Origin: Hirsutella rhossiliensis
Lineage: Eukaryota; Ascomycota; Sordariomycetes; Hypocreales; Ophiocordycipitaceae
Direction: 5' to 3'
Length of the DNA: 64,000 nt
Assembly (NCBI RefSeq): GCF_020360975.1
Contig: NW_025408671.1
Span: 62,001 to 126,000 of the forward strand
In this document: positions 35,154-47,971 of the stretch, one piece after another
Layout: every line of letters starts with the position of its first letter
Numbering within the stretch: position 1 is the first letter of the stretch
Translations under genes and position numbers: made by a program
The notes under the pieces: model-generated
Database searches by the model: none
What the model was told of the DNA's origin: nothing
What the model saw: the letters and a program-made list of their open reading frames with translations, nothing else

Positions 35154-37506
35154 CTATGCGAGAATCTCCTCGCTTTCTTCCAGTACATCCTCGACAATCT
35201 CCTCAATGGTCAATTCCTGGTCCCCATCCGGGCCTTGCATCGTCCTGGTCTTCGCCTCGAGAAGTGCTGTGTGGGGATCCGCCGGCAGGCCAAGGCTCGC
35301 CCGGTCCTCCGCAAGCTCCCCCTCGACATCAGCTCTCCAGCTATGCCACTCATCGAGCATCTGGCGACGGGCCTCGACCACCGCTAGATCCGCAGTAGCC
35401 CCACGATCGGCATCCTCTTGCTCAAACGCCCTGCTGTACTCGCGCAGGTTCTTGCGGACCTGCTTCTGCTCCTCCTTTGACAGCAGAGTCGGTGGCCGAG
35501 GGCGCCACTGGAATTGCTTAAATTTCTCCACAGGCTCCTCTCGCAGGGGCTCGCCCTTGAAGTCGTAAATGTGGTACCCGTTTTCCATCTGTTGCACGTT
35601 AGCCCGTGCCTCTGGCGCGGTTCTGATGGCGCGGAAATCTCACCGTATGCTTCCAGAAGGATGCCCACGTCGCCACGAAGCGTCCCGACGGGTCCCACTC
35701 CAGATCAGTCACACCGTAATGATCGGCAGTGTTCATCAGCTGAAGGTTGGCAGTGAGGTCCTTCTCTGCCTCGAGCTTTTCTCCCTCAAAATCAAGATCA
35801 AAGAAATCGAGGTCCGAGCTTTGCTGGTTGTGTATCGTGGCAATGACAACGAAGCGGCCCCTGGGCGACCAGTAGATAGCATTGCTGTTCTTCTTGTCGA
35901 GTGTGCGGAGGTGCTTGAAGTTGCCCGCCACCGGCCCCTTGCTCTTTTCCGGGCAGAAGAAGGAGACGGCCGTCTTTGGGGGCACGGCCGTGACACCGAC
36001 GGGCTCTGTCGTCGTGATGATGGCGAATCGGTCACCGCGCGGCTCCCATGCAAAGTTGATGACCGTGTCCTTAATAGTGTCCACCACCTCGACGGGGACG
36101 CCCTTTTCTTTGATGCGGAAAATCTCGAGCGTCGTGGCCTGCGACTTCTTTGACTTGGAGTGTCGGTCGACCTTGACGCAGAGATATGCGGCCTCGGACT
36201 GCCAGTGGAGCTTGGCGTCGCTGACGCTGAAGAGGTTGAGGGATCGCACAATCTGCTTTGACGGGACGCTCATCAAGCCGACCTTGGCGGGGTTGCTCCC
36301 AATCTCGGGCGTCCAGAAGCAAAACAGCTGCTCGTAGTTCTTGACGCCGTCCCGCTGGGGCGTTGCCGGGGCCCAGTCAAAGTCCACAACGCCATCAATC
36401 TTGATGCTGGTCTTGTCGAGAAGGTTCATTCTGGGGAGTTCATAGACCGAGATGGAGGATCCTTGCGTCAGCCGCGCCACGTACTTTTCGTCGGCGGACC
36501 ACTTGAAGGCAGGCCATTGCATCTTGGCCGGCGGCTTGCCTTCTTCCACCTTGGGCAGCTCCAGATTGGCAAACGATCGGAGGGGTGCGGCTGTTGCGAT
36601 GTCCCAGATGACGTAGTTTTTGCCCTCATCGTCGATTGACAAGGCAGGGTGACCACTGTCGGGGATCGAAATCTCCCGACGCGACCAGGTGACGAGATAT
36701 TTTTCGCTCGGTGAGAAGGCAACGAGGTCGACGTATGGGTGAGCAAACCGAGCCTGTCTCGACCACGACTGACCACCCCAGAGCTGGACGCCTTGGGCGT
36801 GCATCGACGTGAGGTATGTGCCGAGCGGCGACCATTGAAGAAAGGTTTCCGTCCAGTGCTGGCGATCGACGATATTCTCGGGCTGGTCTCGCTCGTTGTT
36901 CCAGTACACGCCGACGGTTTCTCCGCGGAACATGACAAACTGATCGCGCCCGCGGCTCGACGGGTCCTTCAGCCACCATCGAAGGTGCTCCTTTTCGGTG
37001 AACTCGTCAATGTGGGGAGCGCGGTACTTGTCGTCGATGCGGCCCTCTCCTCCATATCGCTCGATGTCGGTCATCTTGTTGATCCGCAGGGTGTGCTTCT
37101 TGTCCAGGGGCACCATGTCAAGCTGACGGACCGCTGCCGCGGCTTCCGACGGGCGCGAGTATTCAACAAAGGCAAATCTACGAGTCGGCGGCGTCAGACT
37201 TGCTCCCTGCGCGCAGCGGGGAGGCTCAGCTTACTGAAGAGACTTTCCATCGTCGCCCATGGGCATGTATATTGAGTCCTCTCGAGTCTTTCCGACCGAG
37301 TTGAGCTTCTTGAGCAAGAACTTTGTCAACTTTGGCTTCTGTTCCTCGTTTACCTGGGGCAGTCCGTCGACGACGACAAACGTGTCGTAGCCCTGCTCGA
37401 GCTGAACCTCAAACTTTTCGCGCAAGTCGGAAATGTCAATGTCATCTTCGTTGAACTCGTCGTCGTCGAGGTCTGCCTCGCGCAGATGATCGAATGAGGG
37501 AGCCAT
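35154..37506 (-). CDS. PRT1: Translation initiation factor eIF3 subunit b
   Basis: Scaffold subunit of eIF3 that binds the 40S ribosome. Exons 37506-37235, 37177-35644 and 35588-35154 total 2,241 nt, 746 residues, near yeast Prt1. The N-terminus is acidic ([18 protein letters not shown]). The RRM (about residues 40-125) contains [21 protein letters not shown] and, across the first splice junction, FAFVEY. The WD-like propeller follows, with repeats such as [38 protein letters not shown] and [22 protein letters not shown]. The C-terminal helical region has [11 protein letters not shown] and the eIF3i/g-binding helix. Introns are 57 and 55 nt. Confidence 0.95.
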
Positions 37507-37985
37507 GGTGGCTTGTCTCTCTGGACACCGGAGGGGTGCAGAAAGAGTCTCGCGAGGGCGAATGCGTGGAGCTGGGAGGGTGACCGGCAGTAGATGGAGA
37601 GTTGGCCGAGACGACCAAGGGTACTGACAAAGCCCGAATCGCAAACTTGACCACGAGTCGCCGTCTCGGTGTTGCCAGCTGTGAGTGTCACGGGCGCTGC
37701 GGCCGCAAATTTGGTGCTCTGCAGTTTCCACAATGTGTGCGGCGGAGAAGCGATGATCCTGAGCCGCGATTTTCCCGACTGAGGGGCAAGTCACGTGGGC
37801 CTCTGGTCGTTGGTGGGGTCCTCGATTTTGCAGCTACCGCCTGTAACCTGACGTTGGTAGAGCTGCTGGGAGCGCTTAAAGTCTTAGAAAATCGAAACCA
37901 TCGTTGACGCAGGGACTCGAACGAGCACAAAGGCCGACATCCCACATCCACGCAAGCGTCTCTTCTGGCTCTCCAACTGCCCACC
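37507..37985. promoter_or_regulatory. Divergent promoter region eIF3b / CCT2
   Basis: 479 bp between two divergent housekeeping start codons. It includes a CACGTG box at 37792-37797. No TATA box was recognised. The role as a shared promoter is inferred from layout. Confidence 0.5.
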
Positions 37986-39757
37986 ATGGTACGTCGCTTA
38001 TGGCCTTGTTCAAAGTGCCTGGCCGAGAAGCATTGTAGCTAATCCAGCGTTGCTCAGTCTTTCCAACCCACTCAGATTTTTGAGGAGGGGACGACGGAAG
38101 AAAAGGGTGAGAATGCTCGTCTCGCGGCCTTTGTCGGTGCCATAGCCGTGGGCGACCTTGTGAAGAGCACGCTGGGCCCCAAGGGCATGGATAAGATTCT
38201 TCAGTCGGCGTGAGTTCTGGTCCACACACCCGTGCCGCCTTGAGGCGCTGACATAGCGGTGACTAGCTCCACCGGCGAGATCATGGTTACAAACGACGGC
38301 GCCACGATCCTCAAATCCATCGCGCTCGACAATGCAGCCGCCAAGGTCCTCGTCAACATATCGAAGGTGCAGGACGACGAGGTCGGGGACGGCACGACTT
38401 CGGTGGCGGTGCTGGCCGCCGAGCTGTTGAGGGAGGCAGAGAAGCTGGTGGACAAGAAGATTCACCCACAGACCATCATCGAGGGCTACAGGATAGCCAG
38501 CCAAGCCGCGCTCAAGGCCCTCGAGGAGTCTGCGGTGGACCACAGCATGAGCCCTGAGGCCTTCCGCAATGACCTGCTGGCCATTGCCCGCACCACCCTC
38601 AGCTCCAAAGTCCTGGCTCAGGACCGGGACCACTTTGCACAGCTCGCGTGCGACGCCGTGCTCCGGCTCAAGAAGTCATCGGACCTCAGCCACATTCAGA
38701 TCATCAAAAAGGCTGGAGGAAAGCTCAGCGAGTCGTATCTTGACGAGGGATTTATCCTGGACAAAAAGATTGGCGTGAACCAGCCCAAGCGACTGGAAAA
38801 GGCCAAGATCCTGGTGGCCAACACATCAATGGACACGGACAAGGTCAAGATTTTCGGAGCACGAGTCAAAGTGGGCTCGACGAGCAAGCTGGCTGAGCTG
38901 GAGAAGGCGGAGAAGGACAAGATGAAGGCCAAGGTGGACAAGATCAAGGCGCACGGCATCAACTGCTTCATCAACCGGCAGCTCATCTACAACTGGCCGG
39001 AGCAGCTCTTTACCGACGCTGGCATCATGTCCATTGAGCATGCCGACTTTGACGGCATCGAGCGGCTGGCGCTGGTGACCGGGGGAGAAATCGCGTCGAC
39101 CTTTGACCACCCAGAGCAGGTCAAGCTGGGCCAGTGCGATACGATTGAGGAGGTGATTATCGGCGAAGACACGTTGATCAAGTTTTCGGGCGTTTCCGCT
39201 GGGGAGGCATGCACAATCGTGCTCCGGGGCGCGACGGAGCAGCTGCTGGACGAGGCGGAGCGGAGCCTGCACGACGCTCTGGCGGTTCTGTCGCAGACTG
39301 TGCGGGAGCCCAGAACAACGCTGGGCGGCGGATGCGCCGAGATGTTGATGGCCAAGGCCGTCGAGGCCGCGGCAACACGGATCGAAGGCAAGAAGCAAAT
39401 AGCGGTCTCAAGCTTCGCGGTAGCCCTGCGTCAACTGCCGACCATCCTGGCCGACAACGCCGGGCTGGACTCGGGCGACCTGGTGACACGGCTTAGAAAG
39501 GCCCTGTACGATGGTCTGGCGACGTACGGACTGGACCTCTCGACGCCTGGAGGGGGCATCAAAGATATGCGAGACCTTGGCGTCATTGAGAGCTACAAGC
39601 TAAAGAGGGCGGTGGTGTCATCTGCTAGCGAGGCGGCCGAGGTAAGTGATATTTGACACCGGCACAGGTTTTGAGGCGGCGGCTAACATGTGCACAGCTT
39701 CTCCTGAGGGTCGACGACATCATCCGAGCTGCTCCGCGGAGGCGCGAGCGGATGTAA
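37986..39757 (+). CDS. CCT2: Chaperonin TRiC/CCT subunit beta
   Basis: Subunit of the cytosolic group II chaperonin that folds actin, tubulin and WD40 proteins. Exons 37986-37988, 38058-38209, 38267-39641 and 39698-39757 give 529 residues, the standard length. Exon 1 is the ATG alone, followed directly by GTACGT. The next exon opens [20 protein letters not shown]. Conserved nucleotide-binding motifs are [14 protein letters not shown], the NDGATILKS strand and [11 protein letters not shown], with [11 protein letters not shown] and [13 protein letters not shown] near the end. The C-terminus is [14 protein letters not shown]. Confidence 0.96.
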
Positions 39758-41377
39758 GGGGAGATGGGCTGAAGTGAGCGGGATGGTCTACCATGGAGTA
39801 GAAGCGGTGGCGAAGGGGACAAGACTGCGTCGTCATAGCATAGAGGCCTTGCCGACTACTGGCCGCAGCCGGATGTGTGCTCGGCTCTCCTGAAGGGGGA
39901 GAGGGCGTCTCGGCCACGGGCTGGTGGCTGAAGGCTCATACGCGGTACAGTCAAACAAAGGTCAAGATGGATTGGCACGCGCGCTAAGGTGGCGGGCGTG
40001 TCAAGACAGAGGGCAGAGACAGTCAACATGAATAAGGCGTGAGTTGACTAATTTTCCGGCTCTTTGGGCCCCTGTCGATCTGAAAGGCCCACCGAGGGGG
40101 ACTTGGTCTGCGTGGGTAGCATTGATGTATGGGCGGCGAATGTTGACACACATGAGCGACTACCTTGGCGCCTATATTTATTCCGCCTTTGGAGGGGGCC
40201 GGGGGGGGGGGAGGTTAGAAGGAAGAGAGCTGAGACGATTGGATTGGGTGAGGGAGGAGATGAGGGTGGTGGCGTGGTGATGCGTGGTGATGCGTGGTGA
40301 TGTGCAAGCCTGCTACGTACCAAGATGGATGTACATACAGTACCGTTGTGCTGTGGTAGGTACTGTACCTGTACCTCTTCTGCACACGCGCAGCAGAGGT
40401 GGCGGATCATTATTTCGGCTTTCTTGTTTGCGTGCTGTGTGGTACGCATACGCAAAGGTAAAGGTATGGGTGTTCTTGGTGCCGGTAGGCCAACACTGTA
40501 TGCGCATTGTGCCTATTGAATGTGCAATGCCAACAATAAACAATCAAAAGACAATCAACACGCCTAATGATCCATTCGGCTAGAGGTTTCCATGCTTTGC
40601 CCCTTTTCCTCCCCCCCATCTCTGGACCCCCTGTTTCTCAGTACCTCTTTGTTAGTGTCCTTTGTACACGCGCTCGTCCCCCCCCTCTTGCCATCAGTCG
40701 GGAGAATGATGCCTCCGTCTCATTTCATTCTCGGGACGAGCGGGAAGCGGTAAAGCTGAGTGGTGCAAGTCACTTGCCCCCAAACTCTCGCCGCAGAGGT
40801 ACCTGCCCTGCATCGGCTCGGGATCGGCTTGGCATCAGCTCCACGGCCCTGTGCCCAGATTGGAGCGCGCTCGTCCTGCCAGGCGGGCCCCCCGATGCTA
40901 TCTCTCCTCGGTCGACTTCTACAGTACCCTGCAATAGACTCCATCCACCGACTATTGACGAGCCCGCCGCTCCCTACACTTGTTTGCTCTCCTTTTCCCG
41001 GCCCCTTCCCTTGTCTTCGACAGCCATCATCACTCATTTTTCGACGGCTCCCTCCTCCACGTCGCTCCTTTCCGTGGCCCCATCCATCACCAGCATCCTC
41101 AACGGGCCAGTCCATTGTTAGCCGCCACCGACCCCTTCGCACCTCTGCCGCTTGTTGGCCTGCCCGACCGCTGGTACGCACCGTCCTGACGCCTGGACGC
41201 CCCGTGCCCCTTCGGCCGTACATCGACGAAAAATTCGGCGACTGCAAACCACTCTCGGGATCCTTCAATCGCCTTCCATCGACTCATACATACAGACGTC
41301 GTCGTCGTGTCGACAGCCACCCCCGCGCAGAGGCCAAGGTGCGTGGCGTTCAGCTGGGGCCCGGCAATGCAGCAGCC
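39758..41377. other. Intergenic CCT2-TBC gene
   Basis: No separate gene is called. It contains a G run of 11 (40201-40211), a short array of GTGGTGATGC units (about 40,271-40,300) and several GTACTGTAC-type palindromes (40,339, 40,361, 40,920). The frame of the TBC protein is open upstream of its chosen ATG from about 40,760, but composition there is leader-like (C/T-rich). Confidence 0.5.
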
Positions 41378-43572
41378 ATGATCCGCGAACAGTTTGTTGC
41401 CGCCACCGCCTTTCCCGCCCCCGACTCCCCTCCGGGCATGACAACCTCGAAGAGTTCCAAGTCGTCTTCCTTCCAGTCCCTCAACAGCGACGACGGCAGC
41501 GTATTGGCCGACGTCAGTCACTTTGAGGACATTGGTCTCGACGATGACCATGCCACCCTCAAGAGCCCTTCCTACGTCCCCTTCCAGCCCGCCCTCTCCC
41601 CTTCCTCGACGGCTCCCTACACCAGGAACCTCGCCGCCGCCAAACGTGCCCCTAAACCGCGCCGCTCGTTCCCCAACCTGCACAATCATCTCCACGCTTC
41701 GAATCCCAGGAGTACCAATCTTGCCGTCATCACCGACCCAGGACAGTTGGCCCTGCCACGCGGTTCCTCAACCTCGTCCCTCACCGTCTCGTCGAGGCGC
41801 AACAGAAGCATCAGCCCCGTGCTGTCCTTGAATACCAGAGACCCCAGCTACCCTGCTCGACCTCGCCGCGGCAGTTGGCAGTCCAGTCGCGACCGCAGAA
41901 CCCTTGCGGAGCTCGAGCACGAGTGCGACGAAGACGACGGCGACGACATCCCCGACGATATTGTCCTCGACAACGTCCCCATCTCGCCCCGTCCTGCCCA
42001 CGAGCGCCCTCCCAGTCGCTCCCCGACTCTCTCCCCGTCCCCAGATCGTCTTCAAAAAGAGCGTGTGCGGAGCGTCGGAAATGGCACCCCGGCCGTCGCA
42101 CAGGACCAGGGGTGCTTGCGTTCTCCCTCTTGGAGATCGGACGCATCCGACAGGTCTTCCATGAGTGCCTTCAAGACAAGAACCCACAGCTGGAACGCGG
42201 CCCTTGCCGACCTCAGCGCAGAAGCCAAGGCTTTGACCGAGAAACTGGAGGAGCATGCTGATGACCTGGACGAGCAGTACGCCAGACGCCCTTCCGTCTC
42301 CGCGCGTCCCAACACGTGGAACTCGAGCCAGACAACCACTCCGCACATGTACGACAAAAGGGAGAGAGTCAAGTCTTCGACGCCCGAACTGCCTCCCCTC
42401 CGCCGCACCAACATCATGGTCGACCCTCTGCCCATTTCCAAGGAAAAGGAGGCTGTGCTAAGTCGCACTCGACCTTCGTGGCTGCCCCCCAAGGACCCTA
42501 GCGAAGAGAGGCGTCATTTGCGAGAGTACCAGAAAATGATGGCGGCCAGCGCCAAGGCTGACGAGCGGCGCGAGGCTGCCCGCAGAGTCAAGACCGAGTC
42601 GAGGGATAACAATGCCGGCAGCCTGATGCACATTTGGGAAAACGATATTGTCCCTCGGTGGAACGACGCCATTCGCGAGAGGAGAACCAGGGAGATGTGG
42701 TGGAGAGGCGTTGCTCCGCGCAGCCGGGGTATTATATGGACGCGGGCCATTGGAAACGAACTAGGCATCTCCGACGTGACCTTCGACACGGCATTGTCGC
42801 GAGCCCGCGATCTCGAGGCCCGGGTCAAGGTGGACCAGGGCAGCGCGGAGGATGTCAAGATGGCCAAGTGGCTGGAGCAGATTCGCAAGGACGCCGGCGA
42901 GAGAACCTGGAGTGAGTTGCGCATCTTCAACGTGGGCGGGCCTCTGCACCAGGCGCTGGTGGACGTGCTGAGCGCGTATGCCATGTACCGAAACGACATT
43001 GGCTACGTGTCGGGCTGCAACGTGAGCTGTTCTTTTCCGTTTCTCCTTGCACACGGGTACTGACGAGCGATCAGACCATTGCCGCGCTGCTCCTCCTTAA
43101 CCTGCCAAACTCGGAAACATCATTCATTGCCCTCGCCAACATTCTCAACCGGCCGTTACCCTTATCCTTTTACACGTCCGACCAAGGTGCTCAGGCATCC
43201 GCGTACAACCTGGTGCTGCAAACGATTCGCCACAAGTCGAGCGCCCTCCACGAGCACCTCACAAAGACGCTGGAAGGCGTGGAGCCCGAACTGTACCTCG
43301 GCGATGTCTTTACCGGCATCTTCACGGGACATCTAGCCATCGACGAGGCGGCCAGGCTGTGGGACGTCTATGTTTTCGAAGGCGATGCGCTCCTCGTTCG
43401 CGCCGCTGTGGCCGTTCTCCTGTCTCACGAAATGGCACTTCTCGGCAGCAAGACGGCAAACGAGGTAAAGTCGGCTATGTCGAGACCCCAGTCCCGCACG
43501 TCATCGACACGAGCCGTCGGCGAGTTCGGGGCAGAGGACCGATTCATGAGACTTGTCCGCGGGGCAGCCTGA
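41378..43572 (+). CDS. TBC-domain (Rab GAP-like) protein
   Basis: Exons 41378-43021 and 43075-43572 give 713 residues. The first 430 or so are disordered and Ser/Pro/Arg-rich, with an acidic patch (ECDEDDGDDIPDDI). The TBC domain begins about 42,690 (MWWRGVAPRSRGIIWTRAIGN). IRKDAGERTW takes the place of the usual IxxDxxRT arginine-finger motif, with one extra residue. It is followed by RIFNVGGPLHQAL and GYVSGCNTIAALLLLNL, where the family's YxQGM glutamine is Ser. The C-terminal half has GDVFTGIFTGHLAIDEAARLWDVYVFEGD, close to TBC1D12/14-type proteins. ATG 41378 is chosen for its context (gcagccATGatc) and start of protein-like composition. An upstream in-frame ATG near 40,893 is the alternative. 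Confidence 0.82.
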
Positions 43573-46466
43573 ACTGAATCTCTCCCCACGCCCCGGGCCT
43601 TGGGAGAGGGGTTTCCAAGTTAATGAACTAATCTTTAATCTGATTTACAGCGGTAATGTTTATGAGTGCATATAAATGGAGGGCATGCGGAGTCAAGACT
43701 CCTGGGCGCTGTCTCGCCGGGATTCATTTTGAAGGCAAGGGAAAGCGAATGGTCGGAAAAGAGGCCGTTGCGGCTCGGGGCAGGATGCCTCTTTATTTTT
43801 GTCATTCTATCCTTTGGGTCACTGTTGGATCATCCTTTCTCTCCCTCTGGGCTTGGGCAAACAGCCGACTATTGTTTATTCTTATTCTTCATCTTTACAA
43901 AAAGGATTGTACTTTCGTCAGTCACGCCGGCGAGCTGATGATGAGAGGCGAGCCGTCGGGTCGTTGGAGGCTTGGACGTTGCGCATTGCATGGCTCGGGT
44001 ATAAGCTCCCCGAACAGAGCCTGGAGTTTGAGTGATGGGAAACACTCTATACATTTAGTATTCACAAAGGACAAATATCGCACACATATTCAGCCAACTT
44101 TGAAGTGTGACACAAAGTGTCGAGTGGAACATTAATCAAATGAGATAGAGCAGGCTGAGTTGCTCGTTAGATCGTAGCAGCACCCGCTCACACGGTTCTC
44201 TGTCGGAGCGGCGGCCGAGGCAACGGAGCTCAATCGGACAGGACAGGTAGCATCTCTCCTGGCGCTGTCGATGCGGTTGCCTTACGTCGAGTCAGATAGA
44301 TTCATCACACGTGATGAGGTGAGAAGTGGCCACGACAAGGGCTCGGTCAGCCGAAGCCATCGAGAAAGACAATCCCTTTGGCTGCGATAAGAGAGCCCAG
44401 AGGTCACCAACAGGGATAATGACCAGTGAGTGGAGCGCCTTTGCTGTCGCCGGTACTTGTATTTGCTACGACAGCTCACTACAGCAGAAGTCCCGTCAGC
44501 CTTGCCAATACATGAGGTCTCGTGGTACATTGGATACTGTGCAGTGACCTTTGAGCCAGTGATATCGAGTGTCGGTCTAGGGTAGTGAACGACAGGCAAC
44601 TGAGTAGCGCAGGACCCAAGGACCACGAAACACGGTGGAAAAGAGCACCAATTGGTGGCGAGGTTTCAGATGGCGGTCCAAAGGGACGTTAGACACGGAA
44701 TGGACCGTGTGCGTGTTGGCCTTGGGAGTCAATCACATGCCACAGAGCAAAACACCGCCGGCCCGTGCATATTGTTTTCCCTTTTTCCCCCTCCTGAAGA
44801 GCGTGATACAGTAACGGCATGGGACTTGACGGAATAAAGCGGAGCCCGATACGTCCTGCCTTTGACACAAAGACACCCAATAAGGGAGGTGGTAATTATT
44901 TAACGTTATTTGCGGGTTGCCTCTCCGTTAGCCGTAGTACCCGGCGGATATCTCGCCGCTCCCCTAGGCCCGTAACGACTACCTCGGTGTGGGACAGCAA
45001 CTACTTGAACGGTACGCCGCAGCCGGTACCGCACCTGAGTCTCGCTTCTTCACCGCAAAAGTAGACAAGACCATCTGCATGCTAATACGCGCTCTGATCC
45101 CTTATGTAGTGCAATGCAGCATGCAAGCCCCCTCGTCTTTGGAAGAAGGGTAGACGTGGGGAATAGGGCCCAACAAGTTTCCCAACAGAAAGCATGGCCT
45201 AGAACCCCCTTTTTCTCTCGCTCGGCTGCATCAGGCAGACGGCGAGACACTGGATGGAGAGAGAAGAAAAAGAATGCACTTACTTTGCAAGGTAGGGAGG
45301 GCGGCGGCGGCGGCGAATCAGATGCCACTTAAGGCATGTTGTTAGCGAGTCGGTGAGATGAAAGGAGCCATCGATTGTATCAGCGTCGAGAAATAGTCTG
45401 AAACCTCGCAACAAGTCCAAGACGGTGCTCTGCACAGATGGCCAACCGGAGCACGCTGGTTGGTGTGGATGGGGCCTTGTCCGTCGGCACCGCCCGACGA
45501 TGAGGCAAGCTGAAAAGCACAATGCGGGCCGGCATCCTCAGAAACGGGGGCCTCCGAAAGTGGCGCCTCATCCATTTGTGTACAATGCTTGGGGCTTGAC
45601 AGCGAGGCGCCTGGGCACCTTGCACGCCCCCTTTGTTCAGGAGTTGATATCCTCCGATCTTGGTGCCTCTGGCCCCCAACTCCCTCTTTGCAAGTACGTA
45701 CTGTAAGTTACAGTACAACATAACACAGTCGGCAGTTCAGCCGCAAGTGCTGCAGATGCATTATGCAGCTGACATGTGCCATGCTGATAGAGCCATCAGG
45801 CGTCCTCTATCCATCCAGGTGTACCGCAAGTACTGTACATGTCCATTGCAAACCACATGGCGGACTTGCAGCTCTGAAAAAGCCACACATCAATACAGTA
45901 CAACCGCCCGTAGTACCCTATAATATCAGTGCCGGCCCCGGCGGCCGACCGCATGTACCTTGCATACCTTAAGCGGCATCACGGTCTGAATCGAGCGCGT
46001 ACGGAGACAGTGCATCTGGACCCCTAGGCGGTGTGTGCTGGCACCCCTTTTCGTCCCTTGATGGGAATTGCAAAGAAACCTCTCGCATTGGCCCAGTCTC
46101 CCGGTCTGATCCGCATCCTTAAATGTACTTACATGTACTCCCCCGCGCTTCCTTGGTGGCAATTGACTTGGCAGTCTTCCCCACGACCCGCAATCCCAAC
46201 AACTTTTTCTGACCACACGCCCTTTACAGAGGCCCCTTACGCCTCTCTTATCTGGTCTTCTCCCTCTCTTTCTCTCTCTCTCTCTGTCCCTTTCCTTTCT
46301 GCCTCTTTGCCCCCCCCCCCTCTCCGCTCTCGTTTGCAATTCCCACGGCGAGCCAATCCACCACGCCGAGGGAAACACAAAAGACTGCCGACTCCCTACC
46401 GACATCTCCAACCTCGTCGTCTCCTGTGTGCCGTGTGTGCCTACGGTCAGCACTCACCAACCAGCC
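43573..46466. other. Large intergenic region
   Basis: 2.9 kb without a supported gene. GTACTGTAC-like palindromes cluster at 45,694-45,900 (gtacgtactgtaagttacag, aagtactgtacatg, atacagtac). The final 300 bp before the desaturase are C/T-rich with a C run of 11 (46310-46320). Confidence 0.5.
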
Positions 46467-47971
46467 ATGGCCTCGACGTCGTCTGCCGTCCCCTCGACGG
46501 CTCCTCGAAACGCTGCCTTGCGTCGTACCCTCACCTCCACCACCGTCACCGACTCCGAGTCCTCGGCCGCCGTCACCCCCTTCGACTCTCCACGGCCCTC
46601 GGCCTCGTCTACTTCTCTGTCCTCGCTCTCCTCCAATGACGCCTCGTCTAAGTATGCCGGTCTCGTCGACACCTATGGCAACGACTTCTCCCCTCCCAAC
46701 TTTACCATCAAGGACATTCGCGATGCCATCCCCAAGCACTGCTTCGAGCGCTCTGCCCTCACCGGCTACTCGTACATCCTCCGCGACATTGTCTGCCTCG
46801 CCACCACCTTTGTCGTCTTCCACAACTTCGTCGCCCCCGAGTACATCTCATCGACACCCCTTCGTGCTGCCCTCTGGGGCCTCTACACCGTTCTCCAAGG
46901 CCTCTTCGCCACCGGCCTCTGGGTTATTGCTCACGAGTGCGGCCACGGCGCCTTTTCCCCTTCGCGCCTCGTCAACGACGTCACGGGCTGGGTCTTGCAC
47001 TCGGCCCTCCTCGTCCCCTACTTTAGCTGGCAAATATCCCACGGCAAGCATCACAAGGCCACCGGCCACATGGAGCGCGACATGGTCTTTGTCCCCAGGA
47101 CCAGAGAGCAGCAGGCCTCGCGCGTCGGCCGCATGGTGCACGAGCTTGGCGAGCTGACTGAGGAGACGCCCGCCTATACTCTGTTGATGCTGGTCCTTCA
47201 GCAGCTGGTTGGCTGGCCCAACTATCTCCTCACAAACGTCACTGGCCACGACTACCACGAGCGTCAGCGCGAGGGCCGGGGCAAGGGCAAGATGAACGGC
47301 CTCGGCGGTGGCGTCAACCACTTTGATCCCCGCAGCCCGCTGTACGAGCAAAAAGATGCCAAGCTCATCGTCCTGAGCGACATTGGCATCGGTCTCGCCG
47401 CCGCCGCTCTCGTCTATCTCGGCAATCGGTTCGGGTGGTCCAACCTGGCCGTCTGGTACTTTGTTCCCTATCTCTGGGTCAATCACTGGCTGGGTTCGTT
47501 CACCTTGTCAACACGCACGCCTGTGTCTGGTAGCCCGTGTACTGACATTTTCCGATTATAGTTGCAATCACCTTTCTCCAGCACACGGATCCATCTCTGC
47601 CTCACTACACCGGCGATGAATGGAACTTTGTTCGGGGCGCCGCCGCAACAATCGATCGCGAGATGGGTTTCATTGGCCGCCATCTGCTCCATGGGATCAT
47701 CGAAACCCACGTCCTGCACCACTACGTCAGCTCAATCCCGTTTTACCATGCCGACGAGGCCTCTGACGCCATCCGACCGATCATGGGCAAGCACTACCGA
47801 TCTGACACCGAGGGCGGCCCTCTGGGCTTTATTCGTGCCCTCTGGCGAAGCGGTCGCATGTGCCAGTGGGTCGAGCCCAGTGAAAACGCCCAGGGCGCGG
47901 CCAAGGGTATCCTGTTCTTTCGCAATCGGAACGGCCTAGGGACAAAGCCCTTATCTACAAAGTTCGAGTGA
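46467..47971 (+). CDS. Delta-12-type (oleate) fatty acid desaturase
   Basis: Membrane di-iron desaturase of the ER that adds a second double bond to oleoyl chains. Exons 46467-47493 and 47562-47971 (68-nt intron) give 478 residues. The three histidine boxes are present: HECGH (near 46,934), HGKHH (near 47,040) and HVLHH (near 47,709). Between them are several hydrophobic segments (ALWGLYTVLQGLFATGLWVIA, VLHSALLVPYFSW, IGIGLAAAALVYLG). N-terminal 60 residues are Ser/Thr-rich. GNDFSPPNFTIKDIRDAIPKH is typical of fungal delta-12/omega-3 enzymes. A delta-15 or bifunctional activity cannot be excluded from sequence alone. Confidence 0.9.

Noticed and set aside
40760..41377. N-terminal extension of the TBC protein
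   Set aside because: Open frame, but leader-like C/T-rich sequence. Better start context at ATG 41378.
43656..44135. 159-codon open frame downstream of the TBC gene
   Set aside because: No motif, no typical codon pattern, lies in 3' and intergenic sequence.
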